The notes beneath the pieces were generated by a model that made no database searches, was not told where the DNA came from, and was given only the letters and a program-made list of their open reading frames with translations. A program made the position numbers and the translations under genes. This document shows positions 8,673 to 16,389 of a DNA stretch of 64,000 nucleotides, piece by piece (position 1 is the stretch's first letter; each line of letters opens with the position of its first letter). The DNA is from Terrirubrum flagellatum (lineage in GTDB: Bacteria; Pseudomonadota; Alphaproteobacteria; Rhizobiales; Beijerinckiaceae), in assembly GCF_022059845.1 (NCBI RefSeq), contig NZ_CP091851.1, positions 4,825,501 through 4,889,500 on the forward strand, given 5' to 3'.

Positions 8673-9807
8673 CAGCGTTTTCGCGATCGCGGGCCGTCGC
8701 GTTCTGGCACGCGAAGGGTTTGTCCCCGACCATGCGGTGGTCGTCCGCGACGGTCGCATCGAGGAGATGACGCCGCGGGCTTCGCTTGCGCCAGACATTC
8801 CGGTTCGCGCCGAAGCCGACATCGTCGCGCCGGGCTTCATCGACATCCAGATCAACGGCGCTGCGGATCGCCTCTTCAACGATGATCCCTCCGTCGCGAC
8901 GATCGAGGCGATCGCATCAGGCGCGCGAAAAGGAGGTACGGCGCATCTCCTGCCGACTTTCATCACGGCGTCCGGAGAGAAACGCGCGCAGGCGATCGCG
9001 GCGGCGCATGAAGCAATCGCGGCGAAGAGCGCGGGCGTGTTGGGAATCCATCTCGAAGGGCCTTTCATCAATTCCATGAAGAAGGGCGCCCATGACGCGC
9101 GCTGGATGCGCGGCGCGACGCTCGGCGACGTGGAGGCGCTATCATCGCTACCGTCAGGCGCGACGCTTGTGACGCTCGCGCCGGAATGCGCCGATGCCGG
9201 CGTCGTGAAGGCGCTCTCTGACGCTGGCGTCGTCGTCTTCGCCGGTCATTCTGATGGCGCGCTTGCGGATTATCGCGCCGCCCATAACGACGGATTACGC
9301 GGCTTCACCCACCTCTTCAACGCCATGTCGCAACTGATGGCGCGCGAGCCCGGCGCGGTCGGAGCGGCGTTTGCGCTCGACGAAGCCTATACCGGCGTGA
9401 TCGCGGACGGGCTGCATGTTGCGCCGGAGAATCTCGTGCTGATCGCGCGCGCGAAACGCCATGACCGCATCGCGCTTGTCACCGACGCCATGCCGACGCT
9501 CGCTGGCGAGAAGGATCATTTCATGCTCGACGGCCGTCGCATTTCGCTGCGCGAGGGGAGGCTTCTCGACGAGGCCGGCGTTCTCGCCGGCGCGCATCTC
9601 GCCATGGATGAGGCGGTCGCCAACATGATCCGCTTCGCCGGCATTTCGCTTGAGGATGCGCTGCGCATGGCGTCGACGAATCCGGCGCAGGCGATCGACC
9701 TTGGCGGCGAGCTTGGGATCATCGCGCCGGGATATCGCGCCAGCCTCACGCTGCTCGGCGATGATCTCAAGGCGCAGCGCGTCGTCGTCGACGGGCGCCT
9801 GTTCTGA
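8662..9807 (+). CDS. nagA: N-acetylglucosamine-6-phosphate deacetylase
   Basis: 381 residues from the ATG at 8662; a TTG two codons earlier is possible. It deacetylates GlcNAc-6-P, feeding NagB. It is an amidohydrolase-fold metalloenzyme: PGFIDIQINGA near 58, the metal-binding HLEGPFINSMKKGAHD, FAGHSDG, FTHLFNAM and the catalytic aspartate in LVTDAMP. The start lies inside the end of nagB, giving a strict nagB-nagA order. No transporter or kinase for GlcNAc is adjacent; the operon may therefore act mainly on recycled cell-wall amino sugars (inference). Confidence 0.94.
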   Translation: MASDSVFAIAGRRVLAREGFVPDHAVVVRDGRIEEMTPRASLAPDIPVRAEADIVAPGFIDIQINGAADRLFNDDPSVATIEAIASGARKGGTAHLLPTFITASGEKRAQAIAAAHEAIAAKSAGVLGIHLEGPFINSMKKGAHDARWMRGATLGDVEALSSLPSGATLVTLAPECADAGVVKALSDAGVVVFAGHSDGALADYRAAHNDGLRGFTHLFNAMSQLMAREPGAVGAAFALDEAYTGVIADGLHVAPENLVLIARAKRHDRIALVTDAMPTLAGEKDHFMLDGRRISLREGRLLDEAGVLAGAHLAMDEAVANMIRFAGISLEDALRMASTNPAQAIDLGGELGIIAPGYRASLTLLGDDLKAQRVVVDGRLF

Positions 9808-9808
9808 G

Positions 9809-10537
9809 ATGACGCAGAACGTCTACGACGACGGAACCTTCTTCGCGGGTTACAGCCAGCTTGGGCGCTCGGTCAGCGGGCTTGACGGTGCCGCGGAATG
9901 GCCGGCGCTGCGCGCGCTGCTGCCCGATCTCGGGGGCCTGCGTGTGCTCGACCTTGGCTGCGGCTTCGGCTGGTTCTGCCGTTACGCGCGCGAGCAGGGC
10001 GCGGCGTCAGTTCTTGGCGTCGACGTGTCCGAGAACATGCTGGCGCGCGCTGTCGCTGAGACAAAAGACGACGCGATTCGCTATGAGCACGCCGATCTCG
10101 AGAACTTCGCGCCGCCTGAGTCATCCTTCGATCTGATCTACAGTTCGCTCGCGCTTCACTATGTCGTCGGGCTTGAAGCGCTTCTCGCGCGCATCCACTC
10201 TGCGCTTGCGCCGGGCGGGCGATTCATCTTCTCGGCCGAACATCCCATTTACACCGCGCCGCGCGAGCCGCGCTGGATCGAGGACAGCGACGGCCGCAAA
10301 TCATGGCCTGTCGACCAATATCTCGTCGAAGGTCCGCGCGAGCGCGATTGGCTTGGCGCGAGCGTCGTCAAGCAGCATCGACTGATCGGAACTTATGTCA
10401 CGCTGTTGCTGAAAGCGGGCCTCACCATCGCGCATCTCGAGGAATGGCGGCCGAGCGAAGCGCAGATCGCCGCGCGGCCGGAGCTTGGGGAAGAGCTGGA
10501 GCGGCCGATGTTCTTTCTGATATCGGCCCGAGGTTGA
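9809..10537 (+). CDS. Class I SAM-dependent methyltransferase
   Basis: 242 residues starting one base after the nagA stop. The SAM-binding motif I is VLDLGCGFGWFCRYA at about 46-60, motif II acidic residue GVDVSENML, and motif post-I HADLENFAPPESSFDLIYSS. GGRFIFSAEHPIY follows. It belongs to the UbiE/UbiG-like small-molecule methyltransferase group; the substrate cannot be inferred. It may be cotranscribed with nagBA by spacing only. It is convergent with the nuclease gene that follows. Confidence 0.85.
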   Translation: MTQNVYDDGTFFAGYSQLGRSVSGLDGAAEWPALRALLPDLGGLRVLDLGCGFGWFCRYAREQGAASVLGVDVSENMLARAVAETKDDAIRYEHADLENFAPPESSFDLIYSSLALHYVVGLEALLARIHSALAPGGRFIFSAEHPIYTAPREPRWIEDSDGRKSWPVDQYLVEGPRERDWLGASVVKQHRLIGTYVTLLLKAGLTIAHLEEWRPSEAQIAARPELGEELERPMFFLISARG

Positions 10538-10623
10538 GTTTCGGCGCGATGGTAAAGAAGTTTTACAAATCGACTTGGCCTAGTAATATTCACAAATATT
10601 CCTGCGCAAGGCTAGACAGCTAC

Positions 10624-11670
10624 TCACGAACCAAACTCGGCATCAAGGAACGCTAAGGTAGCAGGATCGGTTAGCCTGCACACGATATTCTGATTTGCGA
10701 ATGCCTTTGGAAATCTTTTTGCGTCGGATTCGCTTACAGTCTTTAGCCATTTTACCGGTACGACATAATTCGCGAGCTCGGCGTTATCTTTATCCTTCTG
10801 AAACAAGCTATTTCTTATCGGAAGATCGAGAAAAGGCTTTCCATCAAGTTCTGCTTCGGTAGGGAGTGACGCTCCTCCAGTCACTTCGCCAAAGCCAACA
10901 TAACCTCTAGTGCCATCTATAGCTTTGCGGTACGCATAAAATCTATCCCCTTGCTTCAGATTAAAGAGTCGCTTTGAATAAAATGCGCCACCACCTGCGT
11001 CAACATATCCGAAATTGACATTGTCTTTCCAATCCGAATTGGGATCTGGTCCAACGTTCACGAACCAATAGCCCGTCCAAGGGGCGCGTGCGCGCCTTTG
11101 TGCGCGCTCAACAACCTGCTCTTGATCAAGAAGCCAATCAGCCGCAATCATTTCCGCATCGCCGACGCGAAAATAGTTGAAGAAGGCCGTGTTGATTGCG
11201 ATTCCGCCCACCTCGGAGAGATATTCTACAATCCGGCGACTTGATGGATCGAGTGATCCAGCAACTATGTAGATTTCATGTTCGTCGTTGAGACGTTCTG
11301 GTATTGGCTGCTCGAATCGTTGCCGATAGTCCGAACTTAAATCGCGTGCGGCTTTTCGCGCATAGATGTCAAAAATGTCATGGGTATCTAGACCTTTTAC
11401 CCAACTGGCGTAATCCAAGACTTGTGCAACCACCTCCCGAGGCGTGCGATGTCGTTTCGTCTCGATTATTATTATTTTTCCATCTCGGTCGAGAGCGAGG
11501 ATGTCGATAAATCCACCAAAGTCGGTCGGAACTTCACGGCCGATCAACAGGGCGTCTAACCCGAGAATGCCCAAGTCTGCCGCAAGCCAGTTTTGCAAAC
11601 GCTCTTCGCGATCGAGCGAAGCAATCGGCATTTCGACCAAATGATCCCCGCTAGCCTTCCAAATACGCAT
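10624..11670 (-). CDS. DUF91/NucS-like PD-(D/E)XK nuclease with EVE-like C-terminal domain
   Basis: 348 residues. The N-terminal part matches the NucS/DUF91 nuclease fold: E23, D56 in FGGFIDILAL, E70-x-K72 in IIIIETKR, and the helix R79/Q83/Y87. The middle (HEIYIVAGSLDPSSRRIVEY) is typical of stand-alone DUF91 proteins. From about residue 198 (TGYWFVNVGPDPNSDWKDN, GGGAFYSKRLFNLKQGDRF, GYVGFGEVTGG) it resembles the EVE/PUA-like domains attached to defence or modification-dependent enzymes. The gene and its flanks are AT-richer (two sampled 60-base lines were 40-42% GC, another 63%) than the neighbours, suggesting transfer. A role in restriction of modified DNA or mismatch cleavage is inference. 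Confidence 0.7.
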   Translation of the reverse strand: MRIWKASGDHLVEMPIASLDREERLQNWLAADLGILGLDALLIGREVPTDFGGFIDILALDRDGKIIIIETKRHRTPREVVAQVLDYASWVKGLDTHDIFDIYARKAARDLSSDYRQRFEQPIPERLNDEHEIYIVAGSLDPSSRRIVEYLSEVGGIAINTAFFNYFRVGDAEMIAADWLLDQEQVVERAQRRARAPWTGYWFVNVGPDPNSDWKDNVNFGYVDAGGGAFYSKRLFNLKQGDRFYAYRKAIDGTRGYVGFGEVTGGASLPTEAELDGKPFLDLPIRNSLFQKDKDNAELANYVVPVKWLKTVSESDAKRFPKAFANQNIVCRLTDPATLAFLDAEFGS

Positions 11671-11728
11671 TCGCTAGCTCCGGAAGATTAGTAGTAAGGG
11701 GATCGTCAAGGGCATTTTTTGTCGAATT

Positions 11729-13675
11729 TTACTTCCGCCGGTTCTGCCGGTTGTTCACGAGATCATCGACGACGGCGGGATCGGCGAGTGTCGAGGTGTC
11801 GCCGAGCGCGCCATATTCGTCCTCGGCGATCTTGCGCAGGATGCGGCGCATGATCTTGCCGGAGCGCGTCTTTGGCAGGCCGGGCGCGAACTGGATGAGA
11901 TCGGGCGAAGCGATCGGACCAATCTCCTTGCGCACCCAGCCAACCAACTCCTTGCGCAAATCCTCGCTCGACTTCTCGCCCGCCATCAGCGTGACATAGG
12001 CGTAGATGCCCTGGCCCTTGATGTCGTGGGGATAGCCGACGACGGCGGCCTCCGAAACCTTGGGATGAGCCACAAGCGCGGATTCGACTTCCGCCGTGCC
12101 CATGCGGTGGCCCGAGACGTTGATCACGTCGTCGACGCGGCCGGTGATCCAGTAGAATCCGTCCTTGTCGCGGCGACAGCCGTCGCCGGTGAAATACTTG
12201 TTGGCGTAGGTCGAGAAGTATGTGTCCATGAAGCGCTGATGGTCGCCATAGACGGTGCGCATTTGGCCCGGCCAGGAATCGGCGATGACGAGATTGCCTT
12301 CGGCTGCGCCCTTCAGCGTTTCGCCATTCGCGTCGACGACTTCAGGCGTGATGCCGAAGAAAGGCCGCGTCGCCGAGCCCGGCTTGAGCTTCGTTGCGCC
12401 GGGCAGTGGCGTAATGAGAATGCCGCCCGTCTCGGTCTGCCACCAGGTGTCGACAATCGGCGCCTTCTTGTTTCCGACGACACGATAATACCATTCCCAC
12501 GCTTCCGGATTGATCGGCTCGCCGACGGAGCCGAGCAGCTTGAGCGATTTGCGGCTCGTCTTCTTCACCGGCTTGTCGCCCGCCTGCATGAGCGAGCGGA
12601 TCGCGGTCGGCGCGGTGTAGAAGATGTTGACCTTGTGCTTGTCGATCACCTGCCAGAAGCGCGAGATGTTCGGCCAGGTCGGCACGCCCTCGAACATCAA
12701 GGTGGTCGCGCCGTTCGCGAGCGGGCCATAGACGATGTAGGAATGACCGGTGACCCAGCCGACGTCGGCGGTGCACCAGTAGATGTCGCCGTCGTGATAA
12801 TCGAAGACGTATTTATGCGTCATCGAGGCGTAGACGAGATAGCCGCCTGTGGTGTGCAGCACGCCCTTCGGCTTTCCGGTCGAGCCCGAGGTGTAGAGGA
12901 TGAACAGCGGATCCTCCGCATTCATCTCTTCCGGCGGGCAGTGTGTCGAAGCCTTCGCCGCCTCTTCGTGATACCAGACGTCGCGGCCGGGCTTCATCTC
13001 GACGGCGCCGCCTGTGCGCTTGACGACAACCACCTTCTTGATGCCGCCCTTCACCTTCGCGTCGGCTGCATCGACATTCTTCTTCAGCGGCACCGCGCGG
13101 CCGCCGCGCATGCCTTCGTCCGAGCAGATGACGATGTTTGAATCGCAATCCTCGATGCGCTGCGCCAGCGAATCAGACGAAAAGCCGCCGAACACGATCG
13201 AATGCACGGCGCCCAACCGCGCGCAGGCGAGCATGGCGTAGACCGCTTCGGGAATCATCGGGAGATAGATGGTGACGCGGTCGCCTCGTCTGACGCCGTT
13301 CGCCTTCAGCACATTGGCGAACTTGCACATCTCCGCATGCAGTTCGCGATAGCTGATCTTCTTCGACTGCTTGGGATCATCGCCCTCCCAGATGATCGCG
13401 GTCTGGTCGGCGCGGTCGGCGAGATGACGATCGACGCAGTTGTAGGCGACGTTGGTCGCGCCGTCCTCGTACCATTTGATCGAGACGGCGCCCGGCGCAT
13501 AGGAGACGTTCTTGACCTTCGTGTAAGGCTTGAACCAATCGATCCGCTTGCCGTGCTCGCCCCAGAAGGCGTCCGGGTCCTTCACCGAGGCCGCGTACAT
13601 CTTCTTGTATTTCGCGTCATTGACCCAGGCGCGCTTCGCCCAGGCGGCGGGGACCTTGTGGATCGTCTCGGACAT
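11729..13675 (-). CDS. acsA: Acetyl-CoA synthetase
   Basis: 648 residues from the ATG at 13675, which sits behind GGAGGAAACG; an upstream in-frame extension to 13786 has no such site. AMP-forming Acs makes acetyl-CoA from acetate, ATP and CoA via acetyl-AMP. The P-loop is [12 protein letters not shown], the A8 hinge is [19 protein letters not shown], and the acetylation-regulated lysine is in [11 protein letters not shown]. The gene stands alone, convergent with nothing and opposite in strand to nagBA. No regulator is adjacent. Confidence 0.96.
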   Translation of the reverse strand: MSETIHKVPAAWAKRAWVNDAKYKKMYAASVKDPDAFWGEHGKRIDWFKPYTKVKNVSYAPGAVSIKWYEDGATNVAYNCVDRHLADRADQTAIIWEGDDPKQSKKISYRELHAEMCKFANVLKANGVRRGDRVTIYLPMIPEAVYAMLACARLGAVHSIVFGGFSSDSLAQRIEDCDSNIVICSDEGMRGGRAVPLKKNVDAADAKVKGGIKKVVVVKRTGGAVEMKPGRDVWYHEEAAKASTHCPPEEMNAEDPLFILYTSGSTGKPKGVLHTTGGYLVYASMTHKYVFDYHDGDIYWCTADVGWVTGHSYIVYGPLANGATTLMFEGVPTWPNISRFWQVIDKHKVNIFYTAPTAIRSLMQAGDKPVKKTSRKSLKLLGSVGEPINPEAWEWYYRVVGNKKAPIVDTWWQTETGGILITPLPGATKLKPGSATRPFFGITPEVVDANGETLKGAAEGNLVIADSWPGQMRTVYGDHQRFMDTYFSTYANKYFTGDGCRRDKDGFYWITGRVDDVINVSGHRMGTAEVESALVAHPKVSEAAVVGYPHDIKGQGIYAYVTLMAGEKSSEDLRKELVGWVRKEIGPIASPDLIQFAPGLPKTRSGKIMRRILRKIAEDEYGALGDTSTLADPAVVDDLVNNRQNRRK

Positions 13676-13789
13676 CGTTTCCTCCGGGCCGGCCGCGACG
13701 CGCGAACCAGCCTTGTTGGCGGGCACTATAGGTAGGGACATCGATGCGGCAAGGCCGCCGCCGGTCGACTTTGGTTGGAGAATCAAAGC

Positions 13790-14218
13790 TCAGAGGCCAA
13801 CAAGGCCGATCACCGCGCCCTGAATCAGCAGCACGCCGAGCCAGTGCCCGCCATCGATCAGCGTCAAAGTGAAGCGGCGCATGCCGAAGGAATAGTTGGT
13901 GGCGAGCGTGGTCGCGACGAAACCCAGCCAGAGCAGGAATCCCGACAGCAGCCCGCTGCGGATCGTGGCGGCCGCCGGCCCGAGATGGCCGATCAGCGAG
14001 GCGAAGAGGTAGGCCATCAGGAGCTGGGCGGCGAGCGAGATGATGAAAGGCGCGGGACTGCGCGTCGCGCCGCCCTCGATGCGGGCGCGCTGCTCCGGTG
14101 AAAACTCGGATGCGGCGAGCCATGGCTTCGCGAGGCCCATGTACCAGGCCGCGCCGAAGAGATAGCTCGCGAAGGCCGCGAGAAGGACGGCGAGCGCGTT
14201 CACGCCGGCATAGGTCAT
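13790..14218 (-). CDS. DUF1761 family membrane protein
   Basis: 142 residues from the ATG at 14218, preceded by a GGGAG ribosome binding site; the frame upstream runs into the MITE-like element. Four hydrophobic segments are visible: 8-28, 60-80 (APFIISLAAQLLMAYLFASL), 88-108 and 122-142. The motif AWYMGLAKPWL near residue 22 and the GFVATTLATNYSF segment are typical of DUF1761. Function unknown; likely inner membrane. It lies upstream of acsA on the same strand, 114 bp away. Confidence 0.75.
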   Translation of the reverse strand: MTYAGVNALAVLLAAFASYLFGAAWYMGLAKPWLAASEFSPEQRARIEGGATRSPAPFIISLAAQLLMAYLFASLIGHLGPAAATIRSGLLSGFLLWLGFVATTLATNYSFGMRRFTLTLIDGGHWLGVLLIQGAVIGLVGL

Positions 14219-14231
14219 GTCAGGGCTCCCA

Positions 14232-14517
14232 AGAGCCTGTTTGGGAATTCGGATGGGGCTGCGCTGCAGCCGATTTTCGTCGCTCCGGCGACGAACCGGG
14301 CGGCGAAAAGCGGCGCAGCCCACTGATATCGGGCTTGGCCGATATCAGCGTCATCTGCGCAAGTCGGGTAAACCCGACTTGCGAGGATTGAGCGGCGAAC
14401 GGCGGCTGATGCGTCGGAAGGCTCGCCAATGTCGCCAGACATTGGCTGCGCCTCCCTCCTGTCATCCATCCGTTCGTCACTCAACGCAGCCTCCATCCTA
14501 ATTTCCAAACAGGCTCT
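14232..14517. mobile_element. MITE-like hairpin-rich element
   Basis: A 286-bp non-coding element. Terminal inverted repeats of 24 bp (14232-14255 and 14494-14517, starting AGAGCCTGTTTGG) match with two differences, and complementarity continues inward to about 34 bp. Inside are four perfect hairpins: 14276-14295 (8-bp arms, TCCG loop), 14323-14348 (10-bp arms), 14358-14383 (12-bp arms, AA loop) and 14425-14446 (9-bp arms). No transposase frame is present, so it would be mobilised in trans or is a structured RNA/DNA element. No target duplication is obvious. It fills most of the 14219-14618 gap. Confidence 0.7.
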
Positions 14518-14618
14518 AAGCGTCCGCCGCGAGGCTTGCCATTAATCGCCGCCCGGCCAATTCTCAACTCGCGACGGGCCGGGTGCGTCGCTCCATTCGC
14601 TCCATCCCGGAGACCGCC

Positions 14619-15782
14619 ATGGCGAAGAATGTCTGCATCTTCTCCGACGGCACGGGACAGGCCGGCGGGGATAATCCGCTGCATTGGACCAACGTCTATC
14701 GCCTCTACAAATTCACGCGCGAGATCGCGCCCGGAGAACAGATCGCGTTCTACGACGCTGGGCTCGGCTCCGACCCTGACGTGAAAGAGCAAAGGGCGGG
14801 TTTCTTCTCCGACGCCTACAAATGGCTGTCGCAGGCGACCGGCCTCGGCATCACCCGCAACATCATCGACTGCTACGCCGCGCTGATGCTGGCCTTCGAG
14901 CCTGATGACAGAATCTTCCTCCTTGGTTTCAGCCGCGGCGCCTACACCGCCCGCAGCCTCGGCGGCGCGCTGGGGCTGTGCGGCGTCCCCCGGAATGCGC
15001 GGGCGGGGCGGCCGCCTGTCGCGAACTGGCGCGAATTCCAGATGCGGCTCGACGAGACGCGCGCGCTCGCGAAAGAGGCGGTGACCGAGGTCTATCAGGT
15101 GGAGGACGAAGCCGAACGCAAGATCGCCGCGGCGGAGTTCCGCGCCAGGCATCATTGCATCGATGCGACGCCCTATTTCATCGGCGTATGGGACACGGTG
15201 CGCGCGCTTGGACTGAAAGGCTTCGGCAGCGTGATCGAGGCGCTCGGACTCAAGCACAAATTTCACAACGCATCGCTTAATCCGGCGGTGCCGTTCGGGC
15301 GACAGGCGCTTTCGATCGACGAGAATCGCGCAATCTTTCGCCCGGAGATCTGGGATGAGCGCGGCGCGCCGTCATCGCAGTCGATCAGGCAGACATGGTT
15401 CGCAGGCGTGCATGCCGATGTCGGCGGCGGCTATCCCGACAGTCGCGGACTGTCCGACATCGCATTGTCCTGGATGATCGAGGAAGCGAAGGCCATTCCG
15501 CATCCGCTGATCGTCGATCCCGCGATTGATCCGCCGCTGACTCCTTCGGCGGTCGCGGGACAACATGACGAGCGCCGGACCAGCCTCATTCCCTGGGCCT
15601 ATGGCGATCGCCGCGAATTCGTCTCACGCGCCAATCCCGGCGCGTCAGCGAAATTCCATGCTGCGGTGAAGGAGCGTTTTGACGCGGAGGTTATCGACAT
15701 TCTTGCGCGGCCGAAGAAGAGCCAGCCTTACAGGCCAGAGGCCCTCAGAGAGCGACCCGAATTCGCCGCGTACTACGGATAA
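14619..15782 (+). CDS. DUF2235 (Tle1-type) alpha/beta hydrolase
   Basis: 387 residues from the ATG at 14619. DUF2235 is the catalytic domain of T6SS phospholipase effectors of the Tle1 group and of many uncharacterised stand-alone proteins. Visible: N-terminal NVCIFSDGTGQ, the nucleophile motif FLLGFSRGAYTARSL (Ser in G-F-S-R-G), and FAGVHADVGGGYPDSRGLSD, which carries the catalytic aspartate. Tle1-like proteins act on phospholipids, but no VgrG, PAAR or other T6SS gene is seen nearby, so an effector role is not supported. It is followed by a strong hairpin at 15805-15834. Confidence 0.82.
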   Translation: MAKNVCIFSDGTGQAGGDNPLHWTNVYRLYKFTREIAPGEQIAFYDAGLGSDPDVKEQRAGFFSDAYKWLSQATGLGITRNIIDCYAALMLAFEPDDRIFLLGFSRGAYTARSLGGALGLCGVPRNARAGRPPVANWREFQMRLDETRALAKEAVTEVYQVEDEAERKIAAAEFRARHHCIDATPYFIGVWDTVRALGLKGFGSVIEALGLKHKFHNASLNPAVPFGRQALSIDENRAIFRPEIWDERGAPSSQSIRQTWFAGVHADVGGGYPDSRGLSDIALSWMIEEAKAIPHPLIVDPAIDPPLTPSAVAGQHDERRTSLIPWAYGDRREFVSRANPGASAKFHAAVKERFDAEVIDILARPKKSQPYRPEALRERPEFAAYYG

Positions 15783-15804
15783 GGGAAGAGATCTTCCAAA
15801 AAGC

Positions 15805-15834
15805 GGAAGGCCGCTCCTCGCGGAGCGGCCTTCC
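15805..15834 (+). terminator. GC-rich hairpin after the DUF2235 gene
   Basis: GGAAGGCCGCTCC and GGAGCGGCCTTCC form a perfect 13-bp stem with a TCGC loop, 23 bases after the DUF2235 stop. There is no long T-run, so it is a probable but not classical intrinsic terminator. Confidence 0.65.
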
Positions 15835-15909
15835 CATTGTCAGCCTGTCGCAGCCCTTCTCAGGCGCGCGAAATCCCTTCAGGGGAGGCCACGCTCACAG
15901 AAGCCGCGA

Positions 15910-16011
15910 ATGGCGAATGACAATGAGACATTGGACCACCTCCTTTCAGTTGTTGAAGACATGATGAAGATGGGCGCCGCGCGCGATGAAGTCAACAGGC
16001 GCGCGAACTGA
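15910..16011 (+). CDS. Possible 33-residue small protein
   Basis: ATG at 15910 to TGA at 16011 encodes MANDNETLDHLLSVVEDM and then MKMGAARDEVNRRAN. It could form a single amphipathic helix. It follows the terminator and precedes the ABM gene by 42 bases. GGGAGG lies about 20 bases upstream, too far for an ideal ribosome binding site. Nothing is recognised; it may be chance. Confidence 0.3.
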   Translation: MANDNETLDHLLSVVEDMMKMGAARDEVNRRAN

Positions 16012-16052
16012 TAGCGTCTCAGATCAACCCTGGCGCCGAATCGGGATAGGCG

Positions 16053-16385
16053 ATGCCGCAGACAAACAACGAACAGTTAGTCAGGATCGCGGAGCTGGAG
16101 ATCGATCCGGCCCAACTCGCCAGTTACAGGACGCTGCTCGCGGAAGAGATCGAAGCTTCCGTCGCCACGGAGCCGGGCGTGCTGATGCTCTACGCCATGT
16201 CGATCAAGGACAGCCCGGCGCATATCAGGCTTCTCGAAATCTACGCCAGTCAGGAAGCCTATGAAGCGCACCTGCGCTCGCCGCACTTCCTTAAATACAA
16301 GGCGTCGACGTCCGGCATGGTGCGCTCGCTTCGGCTGATCGAAATGGACCCGATCATCCTCTGTTCCAGGGCGGCTGCGACTTGA
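16053..16385 (+). CDS. ABM-domain protein (quinol monooxygenase-like)
   Basis: 110 residues with the ferredoxin-like antibiotic biosynthesis monooxygenase fold: RIAELEIDPAQLASYRTLL, EASVATEPGVLMLYAMS, and ARLLEIY-type IRLLEIYASQEAYEAHLRSP near 65-84. Members include cofactor-free quinol oxygenases and heme oxygenases, but many are uncharacterised and the reaction here is unknown. It ends five bases before the stop of the convergent M50-VOC gene. Confidence 0.8.
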   Translation: MPQTNNEQLVRIAELEIDPAQLASYRTLLAEEIEASVATEPGVLMLYAMSIKDSPAHIRLLEIYASQEAYEAHLRSPHFLKYKASTSGMVRSLRLIEMDPIILCSRAAAT

Positions 16386-16389
16386 ATTC

